From Serratia symbiotica (GTDB taxonomy: Bacteria > Pseudomonadota > Gammaproteobacteria > Enterobacterales > Enterobacteriaceae), in the NCBI GenBank assembly GCA_900380265.1, contig LR025083.1:1116001-1180000 (forward strand): DNA of 64,000 bases. The letters run 5' to 3'. The notes under the pieces are model-generated. The model ran no database searches, was not told where the DNA came from, and was given only the letters and a program-made list of their open reading frames with translations. Positions within the stretch are counted from its first letter, which is position 1; each line of letters opens with the position of its first letter. Below, in pieces: positions 1 through 12,728 of this stretch. The position numbers were made by a program, and so were the translations under genes.

Positions 1-2440
1 ACTCGTTATACTCTGAGTTAGAGATAACATTCACGCATTTAGATGCTTCCTGTTAGGTAGCAGGAAATGGGGCATAGCCCGCCGTATATATTTATTCTCC
101 ATACGCTTGAGGCTGTGCGTGCAGCGGGTGCGGTGTAAGTGTGCGTACGGATTTTAGGTATTATAAATTCTGCGGTAATTTGATATGGCACAACCTGTAG
201 TATGGAAAGCAGATGAGATAAGATTTTAGTATCATTCGGGAATTTTCTGCTGACACTGTTATGGGAATCCGCTCAGAAATAAAGGTTTTTAGCTAAATTG
301 GATCGATGTTTATTTAATACAGATTCATTTGTATTCCTTGCACCTCGCACTAAGATAGGTACGAACGCGTAAGCTACTTTACTAAACTCCTTTTGCATTG
401 TGATTAATAACTGCAGGAACACATCCTGCCAGCTCTAGAGAATTTGCAAGGCTTCGTCGGGGAAATGGATGAAAGTTATGATATGTGAGAAGAGTAGCCG
501 CTTGTGTTAATTTCATCAAGGAGGAGTTTGTATGTCGCTTTTACTTCCATAGGTCTGTGAATCAAGGATTGTTAAAGATGAAAAATAATATGATATCGAT
601 ATTGATTCAATAAATATCGGCGCTAGCGTATAATACGTGAAATATAAAATTGAATTTTTATAAAAAGAATTATTCAAGCAAGTTCAATAGCTATTAAACA
701 AGGGATAGTACACATAAATATCTCTGAATGTTGCATTATTCGCTCAACGAGGTGAGATTATTAATCTTTGCTTAATAATTCCTACTTTAGTATTTTGAGT
801 AGAAATAGAAATAAAAAATTACAGTGCCTTGTTGGCGGTAACAGCTGAAAGAGCAGTCAAATTTCGGCGGTATGGTAAGTATAGGAGTGTGCTGAAACTT
901 GCCAGCTTCACTTGATTATAGTTTCTGTTGGCTAACTTCAAAAAATAGAAGATTCCATATTTCATTAGCGAATGGAAAGTGGATGATGTTCTCCGGTGAA
1001 AGGAGATTGAAGACCAGCTGCTTGCCAATAATCTGTTTTCTGTGGTCATAAAGTGAAGGGTTTCTTTTTATAACTACACTCGTCTCCGGGTGTGGTCAGT
1101 GCTGTGTCTCAACACATTAGAAACGAATTAGCAATGGCATATAGGAAGCGTGTAAATTATGTTGTAAGGGTAAAGTTACTGAACAAATCGTTACTAATGT
1201 AACGACCGTCGCCATATTGTTATCAGAGATCTACGAAGATCGGATACTGATATAAAAGACGATAATGATCGTATGAAGCGCATACGACATACTTGAAATA
1301 TTGCATGTACGCTTTACTCACTACGTGAGTTCTTTGTGAACACCTAAATTTAAACCTGATCACCACCTCGTTTTCCCACGTAATCTAACGGGTTATCGCC
1401 ATTCCAGTCATGCGTCAGTTATTGCAATTTCTGGATGCACCTATCTAGAAGTTGTCCGTTCCTGATGAGTGCTTATCGATTCAAGCGCTCTTAAGTGTTA
1501 GTAGTTGAAGGCTATTCCCAATGCAATAAATGAACTAGCATAAGAGAGCGATATCTTGATTTTGATTAGTGAAGCGCGGGCAGCCTCGCTACTGCTAAGA
1601 CCAACCTATCTTGTCCTATTAAGAAGTTATGTAAAGGATATTTCAGGCTATATTATCCGTATAAGTCAGGTAAAGGCAAGGAACAGACTACCCTTGATAA
1701 GCACAGCATCTTATTGATTTGAGATTCATTGAAATTATTTTATGCTAAAAATCATTCAAGAATATTTTAGCGTTGGTAAGCACATGTTTTTACGATCAAG
1801 ATCGTGTCGTGAATATTTATGCCAGTCAATAGGCGGTTTTTGTGAAGATATGACAAAATCGCAACTATTATATTAAATATACCTAATGATGCTTGTGCTA
1901 CACAAGACCTATGTCGAATGGCCTTGCATTTTAGGATGTGTTTTTCAATTGATATTATTCACGTGATAGTAGGATACGTTTCTTTGTAAAATGTTGAGTT
2001 TGGCCGTAACATTATGGGTTAAAAAATAGCACCGAGTGATTTTATACTCTAAAATAGCAACTATTCAAACTAACTGGAATCATGCTCAGAGACACATAAA
2101 GCATAAAGATTCGAATAATATTAAACTTAGTAAAATATCGCTATGCATTGATTTATTGCTTGTTGAGTAATCGGTTTGATATTTTTTAACTTTCCGAATC
2201 CGATAAAAATGGATTCCACCCTATCGGTTTCAGGGAGGCACTGTTTATTAACATAGTGTTTGGGTTATTTAGGATATTTATAGATTTATAAAAAGGTTTC
2301 TAAATCAAAATAAAAGTAATACCAACCTACTGTAGAAGGAATGTATATTTTGATCTAATTTAGTTATATTCATAATTTAGTAGAAAATAGCATTCTCTAT
2401 ATTTATTTACTTCGTATATTACTTGGCATTCATGAGACTT
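1..2440. other. Decayed DNA, no recognisable gene
   Basis: AT-rich sequence with stops in all frames at near-random density. The longest open frame is a 76-codon minus-strand frame at 819-1049 that I could not relate to any family. I see no RNA gene, repeat or promoter that I would defend. By comparison with the readable pseudogenes elsewhere in the window, it is probably fully eroded coding DNA; that is inference. Confidence 0.6.
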
Positions 2441-3910
2441 GCAGTGAGTAACTCAGTAGTTAATTACTTCATATTCAATGTGCCTCTTTCGCACTAATGG
2501 CGATGGTCTGCAAGATATAGGCTTAATCACAGCTTGTAAATTAATCATACATTTCCTCGCCAAGCTGAATAAAAAAGAGGAAGAAGATAATCTCGAGAAA
2601 TTACGTCAGCCTTACATCCCGCTACTACTCGACCTTAAAAATCAGAAACCAAGATGGCATTGTTGTCTGCTTTCGAGAGGAGGGTAGCTGAGTCTAGAAT
2701 AGCGAAACTTGACTGCATGTTAGAGATTCAGACATGATGTAAGCAACATGCTGCACAGTTGCCTATTCACTGTGAGAGTTAGCCTCAGTCTATAATCACC
2801 ACGATAAAGCATTGCCGAACTCACCTGGACCTATTCAAACAAGCTACTGACAAAACAGCGCGCTGCATTACAGCCAAAATAGTAAGTTAACTATTATGAG
2901 TGGCACTAGAACTACACAGAGTAGTCTGACACCCAGGGCTGCCCTTAATTAGTACAACTAATAAACTACGCACAGATGGCTACCACTGCTAATTAGGCCA
3001 GAAACACTGCTACAGATTGGCACTAATTAGCCAACAGGTTGTTCAGTCCGTGCTAGCAGTACTGCTAACACTGCGCGTTTAGTGGCTATTAGCTTGTGAT
3101 GCGCTGACGCAGCCAGCTTGCTGAACTTGTCCGCTTCTAGACTCGCACCAATCATCCTCAAGCCGAGGATGTTAGTGGGGGAATTTATCCAGTTGAGTAG
3201 TAATACCAGTATCAGCGCCATTAGTTAAGTAGATTTGATTGGTCAGGCCAAACCTCTTCAGGCGAAAGTCAATCCGGAATTGCGCACTTACCCTGAAGCA
3301 GATTTGAAGTACTGTACTACTTTTTATGTTAGACAAACGGCCAGCAGGTATTGGCAGCAAGTGTTATTTACTAGCACGTCAGGCCTGGGTGAAGTGTATG
3401 ACTTTCAAATATGTGAAATTGGCTGTCTGGGATAGTCTTTATCAAGGTCTGCAAGACCGGATGTATGCGCATAAACTGGAGCACAAGCATTCTACTTAGC
3501 TAACGGGTAGCGTACGCACCACTTTTGTACTGCCATGTGTTAAGACGATATTTATTAGGTCTTAGACCGGTGTGTCGACTCAGTGCCTACTATATCTTCG
3601 TAAGCCCGAATCTAGTGGTTCGATGAGTAATAATTGATAAAATAGCAGCGGAGCGATGCTAAAGCGTTGTTGAAACTGATTCCGTGGTGGTAGGCGGCAT
3701 TAGAAATTTCCTGCCTGGGTTTCTAGAGGTGATGGTTAGTACTTCTGCTAACCTGTATCTTACCCAGCTTCGAGTTCCGATAAGCAGCCGGGTTCTCATT
3801 ACGGCGGATACGGTGTATTATTACTAGTAATTGAGGGGAAATGCCGATTGTATCGAGGTGGTGTTATGGTAGAAGCTGCTATACACTCTATAGTATATAA
3901 ATGAGCTCCG

Positions 3911-4120
3911 CTAATAGACGTTGGTCAACTGACCTATTCTAACCACTACGGAGAAAGATATTTCACTGCGCACTCCGCAGATAATGGGTCGATTACCATC
4001 CTAGGTAATTAGAGTGGCTTTGGATTTCCTCAAAAATATGCTGAATACGGCCAATCAATTGATCTGGACAGGCTAAAGGCGCTGCAGCCGCAGCTAAGGA
4101 AAGATGCGTTACTGACTTGA
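3911..4120 (+). pseudogene. Unidentified gene fragment, one internal TAG
   Basis: A coherent 69-codon frame is interrupted by a single TAG at 4010-4012, which could derive from a CAG glutamine codon, and ends in TGA. The translation reads like genuine soluble protein, with segments such as NHYGERYFTAHSADNGSIT and later QSIDLDRLKALQPQLRKDA. I could not assign a family. It lies in a stretch (about 2.7-5.6 kb) that looks less AT-rich than its surroundings and contains another coherent fragment at 5290-5439, so the two may be remnants of one former gene or cluster. Confidence 0.35.
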
Positions 4121-5289
4121 TAGTAATCATTCAGGACATCAATCATTGTGATTATTACCTTACAGTGAGCTGATAGCGCATACACTAGGCAATGTCGAGG
4201 CTACTTTCTTAATTATCCGGATGCATATATGCTAATGTTGCCGTGATTGCCAGGGCAACACGTTAGATTTGTGCAATTTTTGTTGTGTCATACGGTCTCA
4301 GGACTAAGCAACCGCACCGTTTCTAGCCGATATATGACCGAGATGTACGTTTTCTGATAAGTATCAGAACTATACAAAGATCACTGACGTCAAACAGCAA
4401 ACTAGATCACTGTACGTTACAGGATTCCGCTAAACAATAGTCGCTCTCCGGCCTGTTCAGGCTCAATACCCCGCAGGCTGCTGTGTAGCAGCAGTTCGCT
4501 AATCTGTAGCAATTGCTTTTCAGGCGTAAACAGTTAATCGCGAGGATAATTTCTCTGTAGTAGGGATGCTACCCTTATCAAGGGATTTATCTTACAAAGC
4601 CGCTGTTGAGAAACGCATCAGATGCTTACTACTTCGTTCCTGAACAGCGGTATGCACCATGAATTATAGATTAACCATTCTCCTAAGATTATCAAGGGCG
4701 GTTGATTCACATTTTTATGTCCATTTTATTAAAGAGTATCTGGTCGTTAGGTCTGGAAATGGGTAGCAGAAGCTGATTATGTCACATGACATGTTGCGCT
4801 CGCGCGCCTATTACGAGAGCATACTAGGTATGTCTGCCCATGCAGTTTCCGAACCAGAGTATTTAGCAAGGTCTATTTCCAATCAGCTGGAAATAGCCAT
4901 GTTTCCGTTGCCTATCTCCGAGATCAGTTCTTTCGTGAAGTTTACGATCCCATCCGATGGATATAATGTAGGAACCATATAGCGCATCACCCGCGTAAAG
5001 CGAGCGCGACAACCGCTTGTTTATCATACTAGCAGTATGATGTTAATGGGTTAAGGATAATGGTGCTGTATACTAAGTATAATTATCCTTATCAGAGGCC
5101 TAACACTATTCGGCAAACATTAATATCAACTCCTGCGATAAGGTACTGCAAAATCAACCCGCTGCTCAGTTTGTGCAATATACATAATTCTAGCAGAAGA
5201 AACATATTACAGATTGGACTAAATGTTCTGTGTGGAAATGAGCCCTTAAATAAGAAATCTTGCAACAGAGGGTTCAACGTTAGTGCAAC

Positions 5290-5439
5290 GCATTCTCTAG
5301 ACACAAGCACAAAAAGCTGACAGCTGCCTTACGGCTCTATGGCCTGATAGCCGCGTGCTTATGGTTGCTTACGGTAGGTGGAGTGTGGGTCAGCTGGAAT
5401 AATGAAAGCGTTCAGCGATCTGCCTACAATATTAGGTGA
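5290..5439 (+). pseudogene. Membrane-protein fragment, unassigned
   Basis: A 49-codon open frame has the pattern basic stretch (RHKHKK), about 20 hydrophobic residues (LYGLIAACLWLLTVGGVWV), then SWNNESVQ. This is a clear transmembrane segment with positive-inside flanks. The arrangement faintly resembles the internal membrane segment of type VI secretion IcmF/TssM proteins, but upstream and downstream frames did not confirm it. It should be read only as a relic of a membrane protein. Confidence 0.3.
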
Positions 5440-7143
5440 CTAACTTTGTCATCTAAGTATCAACCGCATCTTCTGCCTTTCTGCTTTCCTTTGGTCAGAC
5501 AAGCAGAAAGGTGGGATAGCCCTCTCTTCACGCCAACGCTGCTTCAGCAAGAAGCGTACTGCAGCACTGGTGCAGTATGAGGTCTCTGGTATTTGGCTTT
5601 CCCTTAGCTGGCGCAGAAGGAGTGATGGCACACTAATAATGCTGGTAGTATTTACTATGCTTGATTTATCTCAATAGATGCATTGCTCAACCTGTCTTCC
5701 GTGGTTCTATCCTGAGCCTATTCCATTATACAGACGCCGCAATTGTGTCTTGATATTAAAATCAGTAAGTGACGTTGGAGATTGATGCTTGATTAGGGCC
5801 CTCTTACAGAGCTGAGTACGGATAAATCTTCATATAAAAGTGACCGCGACGGTGTGTGACTGTATTATAGCACCATTTGTGCTGCGAACGCAAATGGCTA
5901 TGCGTCCTCTTATGGGTGGTCTCCGTACAATTAGTGATTCGGCTTGGTGGATAAACTGACTGCGCGTGTTTAGCTAGTGCGTGGCTCACGGTAGACAAAA
6001 GCCCTGAATGACCTGGCGTGCTACTAACTCTAGTGGAGAATATCCTAATACCTCGCATCGCAGCAGTGATAAAGACAGCTATCGCTTAGAATAGTATGTT
6101 AGAGTGTCTGAGGCGATATTAAGCCCAAATTTATTGATATTATCACTGAATAAAGTTGATTGTGATTAAATAGCATATATAAGCTTACATTCATATTCAG
6201 CGCTAAGAGTGCACGGTTTCTTCTCTTCTATGAAGACTCAGATGCCTGTGCTGAGCAAAGTGAGGCCTATCCAGAGAACGTACTGCCTGCTTTTTATATT
6301 TTAGTCATTGGGACGGACGACTAGTTTTAAAAAGAGCTTGTTCAGCCTCGGACGGTAACCCATCACAGATTATCTGTTTTCCAGACTCAGTCTGCAAATA
6401 TTTAAGGCTGTCCTGGCGTTTAATAGTTTCTCCTGATCCTCTCGGGTCTTCCTGCGGCTCTTGATATGAGTTAAGTTGATCAACCATCAAATATAGTTTA
6501 TTTAAAAGTTTTACTTTATTGCATAGTTTAATAATTTATGGAATTATCATTTGTGAAATGAAGATAATAATCCCCACTTTAGAGCATGACATTAGCATTA
6601 AGCACGGACTTCGGAAACATAAGCCGATGGTTTTGACTATCTAAGATAGTCAGCGCTTCTTACCGACAATTCTAATACATCTTTGTGCCTTTCCCGTTAA
6701 AGCCATCGTCCTCAGCTGATTGCTAATGGTTACAGGGCATGTACTGTTAGAGGTGTCACGGGCGGTGCAATTGTTTATTGGTTTATATTTACTCAATTTA
6801 CTATACAACACCACATTTCTCAAGGCTTGAAGTGATTCATCGCTTCTCGAGAAAAACTGAATATAGTAATTGACAATAGGCGTATTATTCGCCACAACGT
6901 CGATTGTGACATTCTTCCAGTAAATGCTGCGGCTTAGGCTGAAAGCCTCCTGGAACACCAGAGTCAAATCAATAAGCGTTAGAGTCCTATGTGCTAGCGT
7001 ACGTGGATCATCCTCACTAGAGGCTGTGAGGTACGAATATTTTAAAGTGCATCATAAACCCGACCCTGTTGAATTGAAAGAGTGAGATTTTAAGCCTTTC
7101 CGTTACTAGCTACCCCCTTTCTTGGCTTTCGATTATCTCATTC

Positions 7144-7171
7144 CATACACCTTGGCAGGGCAAGGTGTATG
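7144..7171. other. Perfect 11-bp inverted repeat, 6-nt loop
   Basis: CATACACCTTG and its exact reverse complement flank the loop GCAGGG. There is no T-tract on either side. It may be a relic intrinsic terminator that lost its U-run, or another retained stem-loop. Confidence 0.6.
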
Positions 7172-7560
7172 CTTTACTTGCAGGAAAAATATTAGCGTGA
7201 GCGGTTTCTATATTTGCCAAAGACTTCTTGTCACTATATTTGACTCAGGCAGGAGTCACTTGCCTTAGCCCTTTAAGCTCCGCCGTAGTTATACACAGCA
7301 TCTGCAACTGGTGCTGTTCATAATCCATGAACCAATCAAGGTAAACAGCTTGATGCTGAGCCTTGCACAAAGAAAAGCTTTTCTCGCGAAAAGCGGCGTT
7401 CTCGCTAACGTTGCTGATTTATTATTCCGATAGAAAATGAGCGATCTAGCTTTAAGTGTGGAGAGGTCCCCTTAATCAGGCTGTTAAAGGTCGATCTATC
7501 GGATAATCTCGGTTACTAGTAAACGCTAATTAATCAGAGTGTTGGTCCCGATCTTGATCA

Positions 7561-7589
7561 TCCTCTCCTCTCCTCTCCTCTCCTCTCCT
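7561..7589. repeat. Pentanucleotide tandem repeat (TCCTC)n
   Basis: Five exact copies of TCCTC plus a partial sixth (TCCT). It is embedded in non-coding DNA and not linked to a surviving reading frame, so phase variation of a gene is unlikely. It probably arose by replication slippage. Confidence 0.9.
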
Positions 7590-10500
7590 GGCTAGCACTA
7601 TTCAGTGGACCTTTCTTTCTTGTATCCAGGGTGTCTCCGATATTAATTGCCTCTTCTAGCACCTTGAGTAGGACAAGCACATAAGGGAAAATGCGAGCCA
7701 AGATCGCATAAGGACTACTATAGGCGTCGTAGGTACCGATTGAATTGTGGAGTGAGCGCACAATAGTATAATTTTGTGGGTTTTGTAAAGTGCAGTTCCC
7801 TTCTCATTTTATATCATAGGTATTTAGCGCCTACACAGAAGTAATACAAAAACTCTTTCAAAAAAGGGCGTGTATTGCTTTCGATAGCTCTAGTGGGTCA
7901 TCCAGGCGCTGGTTAGACGTTCAGTTCCTGACACGATCAATAGTGATGTCTATTCTATTTAAGGTGTATATTCTCCATGGGAGCATATTGCAATAAGCAG
8001 AACTGCATTCCAATGCCACGAAATATGGGAGAACACAGACCGACGGCTTAAGAGTATATGCCTCACTAAATGCCAGCGCGTGTAGTTAAACTACAAGAGG
8101 CCGATCACGTATAGCGACATGTTGATGTGTTTGTCGATATAATATGTGCACATGTCGTAGCGCTATTAGCTATTTTGCTTAATGGTGGGATCATATCTTG
8201 ATCAAATCGAAAGAGTTAACACTAAGCCGAAAAACACATTTGATAAGACTCGGTCTTGGTTACTTTTCTAGTTACGAATAGTGCACAATGAAGGCGTGCA
8301 CTTAGCTAGGGTCGAATAGTATCGGGTAATTACAACCCAAAGCATACAAATATATCATACGGCTTATATCATCTACACCTTGGGTGTTGTACAGGAAAAT
8401 CCAAGCTGTAGTGATCATTGATCAGACTTATTTTAGTACAGGCGCTGATATAAAACGCTGTCCCTGCTAGGATGAGTAACATATTATGGCGTTCTCTAAT
8501 CTGTATTTTGACCTCACGCTGTATGTCTTATTCGATTAAGAAGCCGAAGAAGATGGGTAAAGTAGACCCTCTGTACTTAGGCAATGTGGTTGCCTCACAT
8601 ACTAAAATATTTTGAAACGCCGTATTAACTCATTTATTGATACTAATTGATGTCGTACAATTGGTACTTCTGCTTGCTGCAGCCTGTGCCAGGTAACTCT
8701 CCCACCATTTACTGTAGACAATCTATTAGTTGACATAGGGGGATAAGGCATATTAGCGCATTAGCGACCTTGCTTAGATAGGGTGATCATTGTAGGTGCC
8801 TTACAACAAGATGATTACCATTCGCTGAACCCAGCCAATGTTGGGCGCCTGAGCAAGTGTTATTATGACTTACAATAAGTGAGGGAGGCGCATTGCGCTG
8901 GCAGCGTAGCTCTATGTTTCAGTACATACGACTATCTACCTACTTCCTGCGCGGATTACTGCAGGGAGAGACTAATGTTCGCCTTATTCTGTTTCTCTAA
9001 GGTAGCTCTTAACTAACATTCCACTTATCGCGCCATATCGTGACTATAAGCATGAACAATATAACCAGCGGCGGTATAAAACTAGCCCTGCAGGGACCAG
9101 ATCTTGTACTTATGAGATATCAAAGCAGGCGCTGATAGCGGTCTGCTCCCTTGATAGTGATGTATAATTAAAGCATTAATTTAGCGATCCTTACTAATTC
9201 GTTGAGAATGCAGTATGCAAGTTACTCTCTATATACTCATAGATCTAGCTTAAGCTATCTTGAATTTGGATTATTATGTGCAAACCATATCCATGGGGAT
9301 CAACACCCTCTGTGTCATTCTTTACTTTAACCTATTGTATAATAGGTGTGACGCCGCTGAGATGCTGTCACATTTTTCCTACTATTTTCTCTTAAAGACT
9401 CACGGGCTATCGCGCGATTCCGCCGTTAACACTAACCTACTGGTTCCGCCGGACTTTCCTGTAGTTCAGCGGATTTTCTGATCTGCATAGAGGGAGTGAT
9501 CAGAGCTACTTTTCACACACAGTGAGTAAAGTTACTCATTGAGGCAAAAAAAACGCTTTGTAATTAAGGTTCTCTGGGTGAGAGGGCACTACCAATATTT
9601 TGGAAGCAGGTTTTATTGCTTGGAACAAAATAGCAGTGTTTTATTATTTCTACTCTCAGTCGGTGACTAGGCCATATAATTCTGGTGTATTGACATGAAG
9701 TGAAATTAAATACAAAATTTTCCAAACATTTGTTTTTTATTTCTATTCATGTAAAGTTTATTAAAAACTAATTTCCATTAGTGAACCCTGCATTTTTAAT
9801 AAATGGCATTGAAAGATGCTTATCAACTATGATTATTATTAATAGCGTGAATATTTTGAAATGATTATTTGTTATTTACTTGACAACTCTTGGACTTAAT
9901 ATGAGAAATATTTACAGATATTTTGTAAAAATAATTTTAGAAATAGTCTGTTGTACCTAAGTTGTTAAAGTGAATATATAAATTCATAGTCTATTCTAAT
10001 AAATAGTTGGAAGTGCTTTTATTGAGTATTAACACTATTGCAGATGATGATAATAAGAATTAGATATCGTGCTGTGGTAGTTATTATTGACTAACCAGAA
10101 AGCGTTCTATCCATATGGTCCTGACCATTCTTTGGAGTAATTAACATGGTTGTTATTTACATCATTGTCGAATTAACGTTATTGCTGAACAGAAGTTCTG
10201 AATAATATAGATTAGGGAAATAACAAAAGCCTGAGATACTTATGTACGCGTTTTATCAGCATATGGTTCCGATCTGTATCGATACAAATTCCGTGCCTAG
10301 AGCTGGATGAAAAATTTCTGATTGAGTGGATCATAACGAAGATATTTATAGATCTAACAGATGTTCCGATGATAATATGCCGATGGCAGCATTGCATATG
10401 CTAGTGCTGTTTGCCGGTGCTGTGCAAATAGATACTTATGTCAAAGTTTTACTTCATACTGAAATGTTACAAAGATTGATGCGTTGGCAGCGTGCTAACA

Positions 10501-10801
10501 TAATGCATATCTATGATATAGAAGAGACATATAATACATTTATTCAAGTCGCGATTCATTATGAGTTAACCAGCATTTAAAATCGTGTTCAGAATACATG
10601 ATATTGTAATTAAGGTGGCATACAAAACACTGCAACTGAATTAATCACTAAGCAACTACTTAGTCAAGATCCTAAGTAATCTTGCTATTAGCATTTTCCT
10701 CCTCTTAATTGAGTTTGCTATATTTATTAGAAGTTGTAGTTTTGGTGAGTGACAACACTGGGTGAATATACTTTGATGGTGGTATCCTATTTGTTTTACA
10801 C

Positions 10802-10826
10802 CCTACCAAGTAAATGACTTGGTAGG
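10802..10826. other. 10-bp inverted repeat, 5-nt loop
   Basis: CCTACCAAGT and ACTTGGTAGG surround the loop AAATG. No U-tract follows on either strand. It is a stem-loop in gene-free DNA, possibly a relic terminator. Confidence 0.55.
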
Positions 10827-11756
10827 TAGAATTCCGTTTGAATTTAAGCGGAGGGGGATGATTGTGCCTGGAATTGCTCGTATACTGGCTGATTTAAAGA
10901 ATTGAGTAATTTAATATCAAATTAATAGATGATACTAACCAGAACGTATGTGGCAAAATTTAGACTACTCTGTGCCATTAGGGCGTACAGACGGCATGGA
11001 TCCGCCCATCCTATTTTGACTCTAAATCATTCTTTTTTAGAACGGTAGAATCAGAATAGATCTGACAGTACTACGAATCCCTATCGCTAATACTATAATT
11101 ATTTTTATTGCTTCTTTGTAAGATCTTACCAGTCCCACTAGTGTGGGGTTTCATATTGATTATCACACATGAATTAGGTGATATTTTATTGATAATAAAA
11201 TAAAGCGGAATTATATCGGCATTGCGTTAGCAACTTTTCACAAACCCGCTATCAATATCTTTATGGATGCTACCTTTCCTCTAAAAAAATCGTTCATTAA
11301 CGATGGGAAGCATTAGTTTTTATTTGCCGGATCTAGCTAAGCTTAAAAATAAAATAAAGTAGGCAGCTATTCTGGTTCGTAATAATTACAACATAGTAAT
11401 ATTTCACTAATTTTAAAATACTCTCTCAATACTAACGACTTAGCTATTTTTAGTTATTGTTATTTATTGGATCGGTTACGTATAGTAGAAAACATTATGT
11501 TATTCCTGCCACAGAATATAAAACGGTCCCTCCCTAGCTGATTCAACTAGATAGTTCCATTATCCAATAAAATCATTCACAGATAAAAATTCCTTTCTTG
11601 CTATTCTTTCTTCTACTCTTCGTCCGCACAGTTGAGTTAACCATTTTAACTGGTCAAGTCACTTATAATCTCTGCTTTAGGTGTATCAATTTACTGGATA
11701 GGATTTGATTGAGCCAATAAGAAGAACGATAAAATATATACTGTGGAAATAGGTGG

Positions 11757-11783
11757 GGTTAATATCCCATAGGTGATATTAAC
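11757..11783. other. 10-bp inverted repeat
   Basis: GGTTAATATC and GATATTAACC flank an 8-nt loop, in AT-rich DNA about 640 bases beyond the end of ihfA. It is a stem-loop without a clear U-tract. Confidence 0.5.
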
Positions 11784-12270
11784 CTAGAAAGGCATCTGGC
11801 AATTAAACCTAGTTAGATACCCTATATATCTTGAAACAGTAACTCTAAAATAGAGTGAACCCCGCTTATTAAATAGTGTGTTTCTTTACAAGAAACCGGC
11901 ATTTTAAGGTAAAAATAAACATTAACGATGGTGTGTCTGTAATAAAAACAGGTGCGAAATGCGTTAATGACTGAAAAAGAGAATTGGTTGATCGCTTATT
12001 ACTAGCGATGATTTTAAATTAGATGAATGATGAACTATATATTTGACGAATGTCGCTTGATGAGCATTCCAGAGATAATACAAGCGAATCATTCTGTTTT
12101 AATCTTAATGCAATATACAAGCTGTTAAGCGTAACGGCTGCCGCTACTGAGCCTATTAAAAACACAAGAGCAAGCATACTGTGTCTATTGGCAATAAACT
12201 GAAGAGAATTAAATTTGAGTCATTAAGTCAAACATATTTAATCAAAATGAGTTGTCTCATAGCTAATGTT

Positions 12271-12299
12271 AGCGGGGAACCCGTATCTTATTCCCCGCT
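12271..12299 (-). terminator. Probable terminator of the thrS-ihfA cluster
   Basis: A 9-bp GC-rich stem (AGCGGGGAA with TTCCCCGCT) encloses an 11-nt loop. It begins about 120 bases past the ihfA stop codon in the direction of transcription. On the minus strand it is not followed by a good U-run, and on the plus strand TATTTT follows, so it could be bidirectional or decayed. It is the only strong hairpin downstream of ihfA, which is why I assign it to this transcript. Confidence 0.5.
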
Positions 12300-12421
12300 T
12301 ATTTTAAAGCAAATGATTCTGATCACCGTTCTGGAGTTTCTCGTTAGAGGCTAGCAAATACAGTATAAATTGATTAGCGCTGATTTATGAAGATTTCTCA
12401 GCAAAAGTATTCTTCTGGATT

Positions 12422-12724
12422 TTACATAGCTACTCTTTTGTTGGCGTTCTCAACTCTGTTTTTTAGTTTCTGCCCCGGACGGAAAGTAACCACTCGACGC
12501 GCTGTGATCGGAATTTCTTCGCCGGTTTTTGGGTTACGCCCAGGACGTTGGTTCTTGTCACGCAAGTCAAAGTTGCCAAAACCTGACAATTTCACCTGTT
12601 CACCGCTCGCAAGAGTTCGGCGAACCTCTTCAAAAAATAGTTCTACCAGATCTTTAGCATCCCGTTTGCTCAGCCCAAGTTTTTCAAACAGATATTCTGA
12701 CATTTCAGCTTTAGTAAGCGTCAT
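12422..12724 (-). CDS. ihfA: Integration host factor subunit alpha
   Basis: The 100-residue protein is the alpha subunit of IHF, the heterodimeric sequence-specific DNA-bending protein of the nucleoid. It keeps the HU/IHF fold signature: the GFGNF strand near residue 48, and the beta arm RPGRNPKTG with the DNA-intercalating proline at residue 65. The C-terminal tail (about residues 92-100) differs from E. coli, but the length is normal. The start lies 4 bases after the pheT TGA, with the GAGAG ribosome binding site inside the last pheT codons, so translation is coupled to pheT as in E. coli. The beta subunit gene is not in this window. Retention despite massive gene loss suggests IHF is still needed for chromosome organisation. 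Confidence 0.97.
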   Translation of the reverse strand: MTLTKAEMSEYLFEKLGLSKRDAKDLVELFFEEVRRTLASGEQVKLSGFGNFDLRDKNQRPGRNPKTGEEIPITARRVVTFRPGQKLKNRVENANKRVAM

Positions 12725-12728
12725 AGAT

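Larger units (their letters stand above)
5440..12270. other. Decayed DNA with repeats and hairpins, no intact gene
   Basis: No intact gene. The stretch holds the pentanucleotide tandem repeat at 7561-7589 and inverted repeats at 7144-7171, 10802-10826 and 11757-11783. From about 9.5 kb onward it becomes very AT-rich. An 84-codon plus-strand frame at 10326-10580 has protein-like composition in its second half (LLHTEMLQRLMRWQRA and following), but I recognise no family. In E. coli the btuC genes follow ihfA; I looked for them on the minus strand here and found nothing convincing. Confidence 0.5.

Noticed and set aside
3900-5450. Type VI secretion tssM as identity of the relic frames
   Set aside because: Only the membrane segment pattern is suggestive; no ATP-binding or other TssM motif was found upstream.
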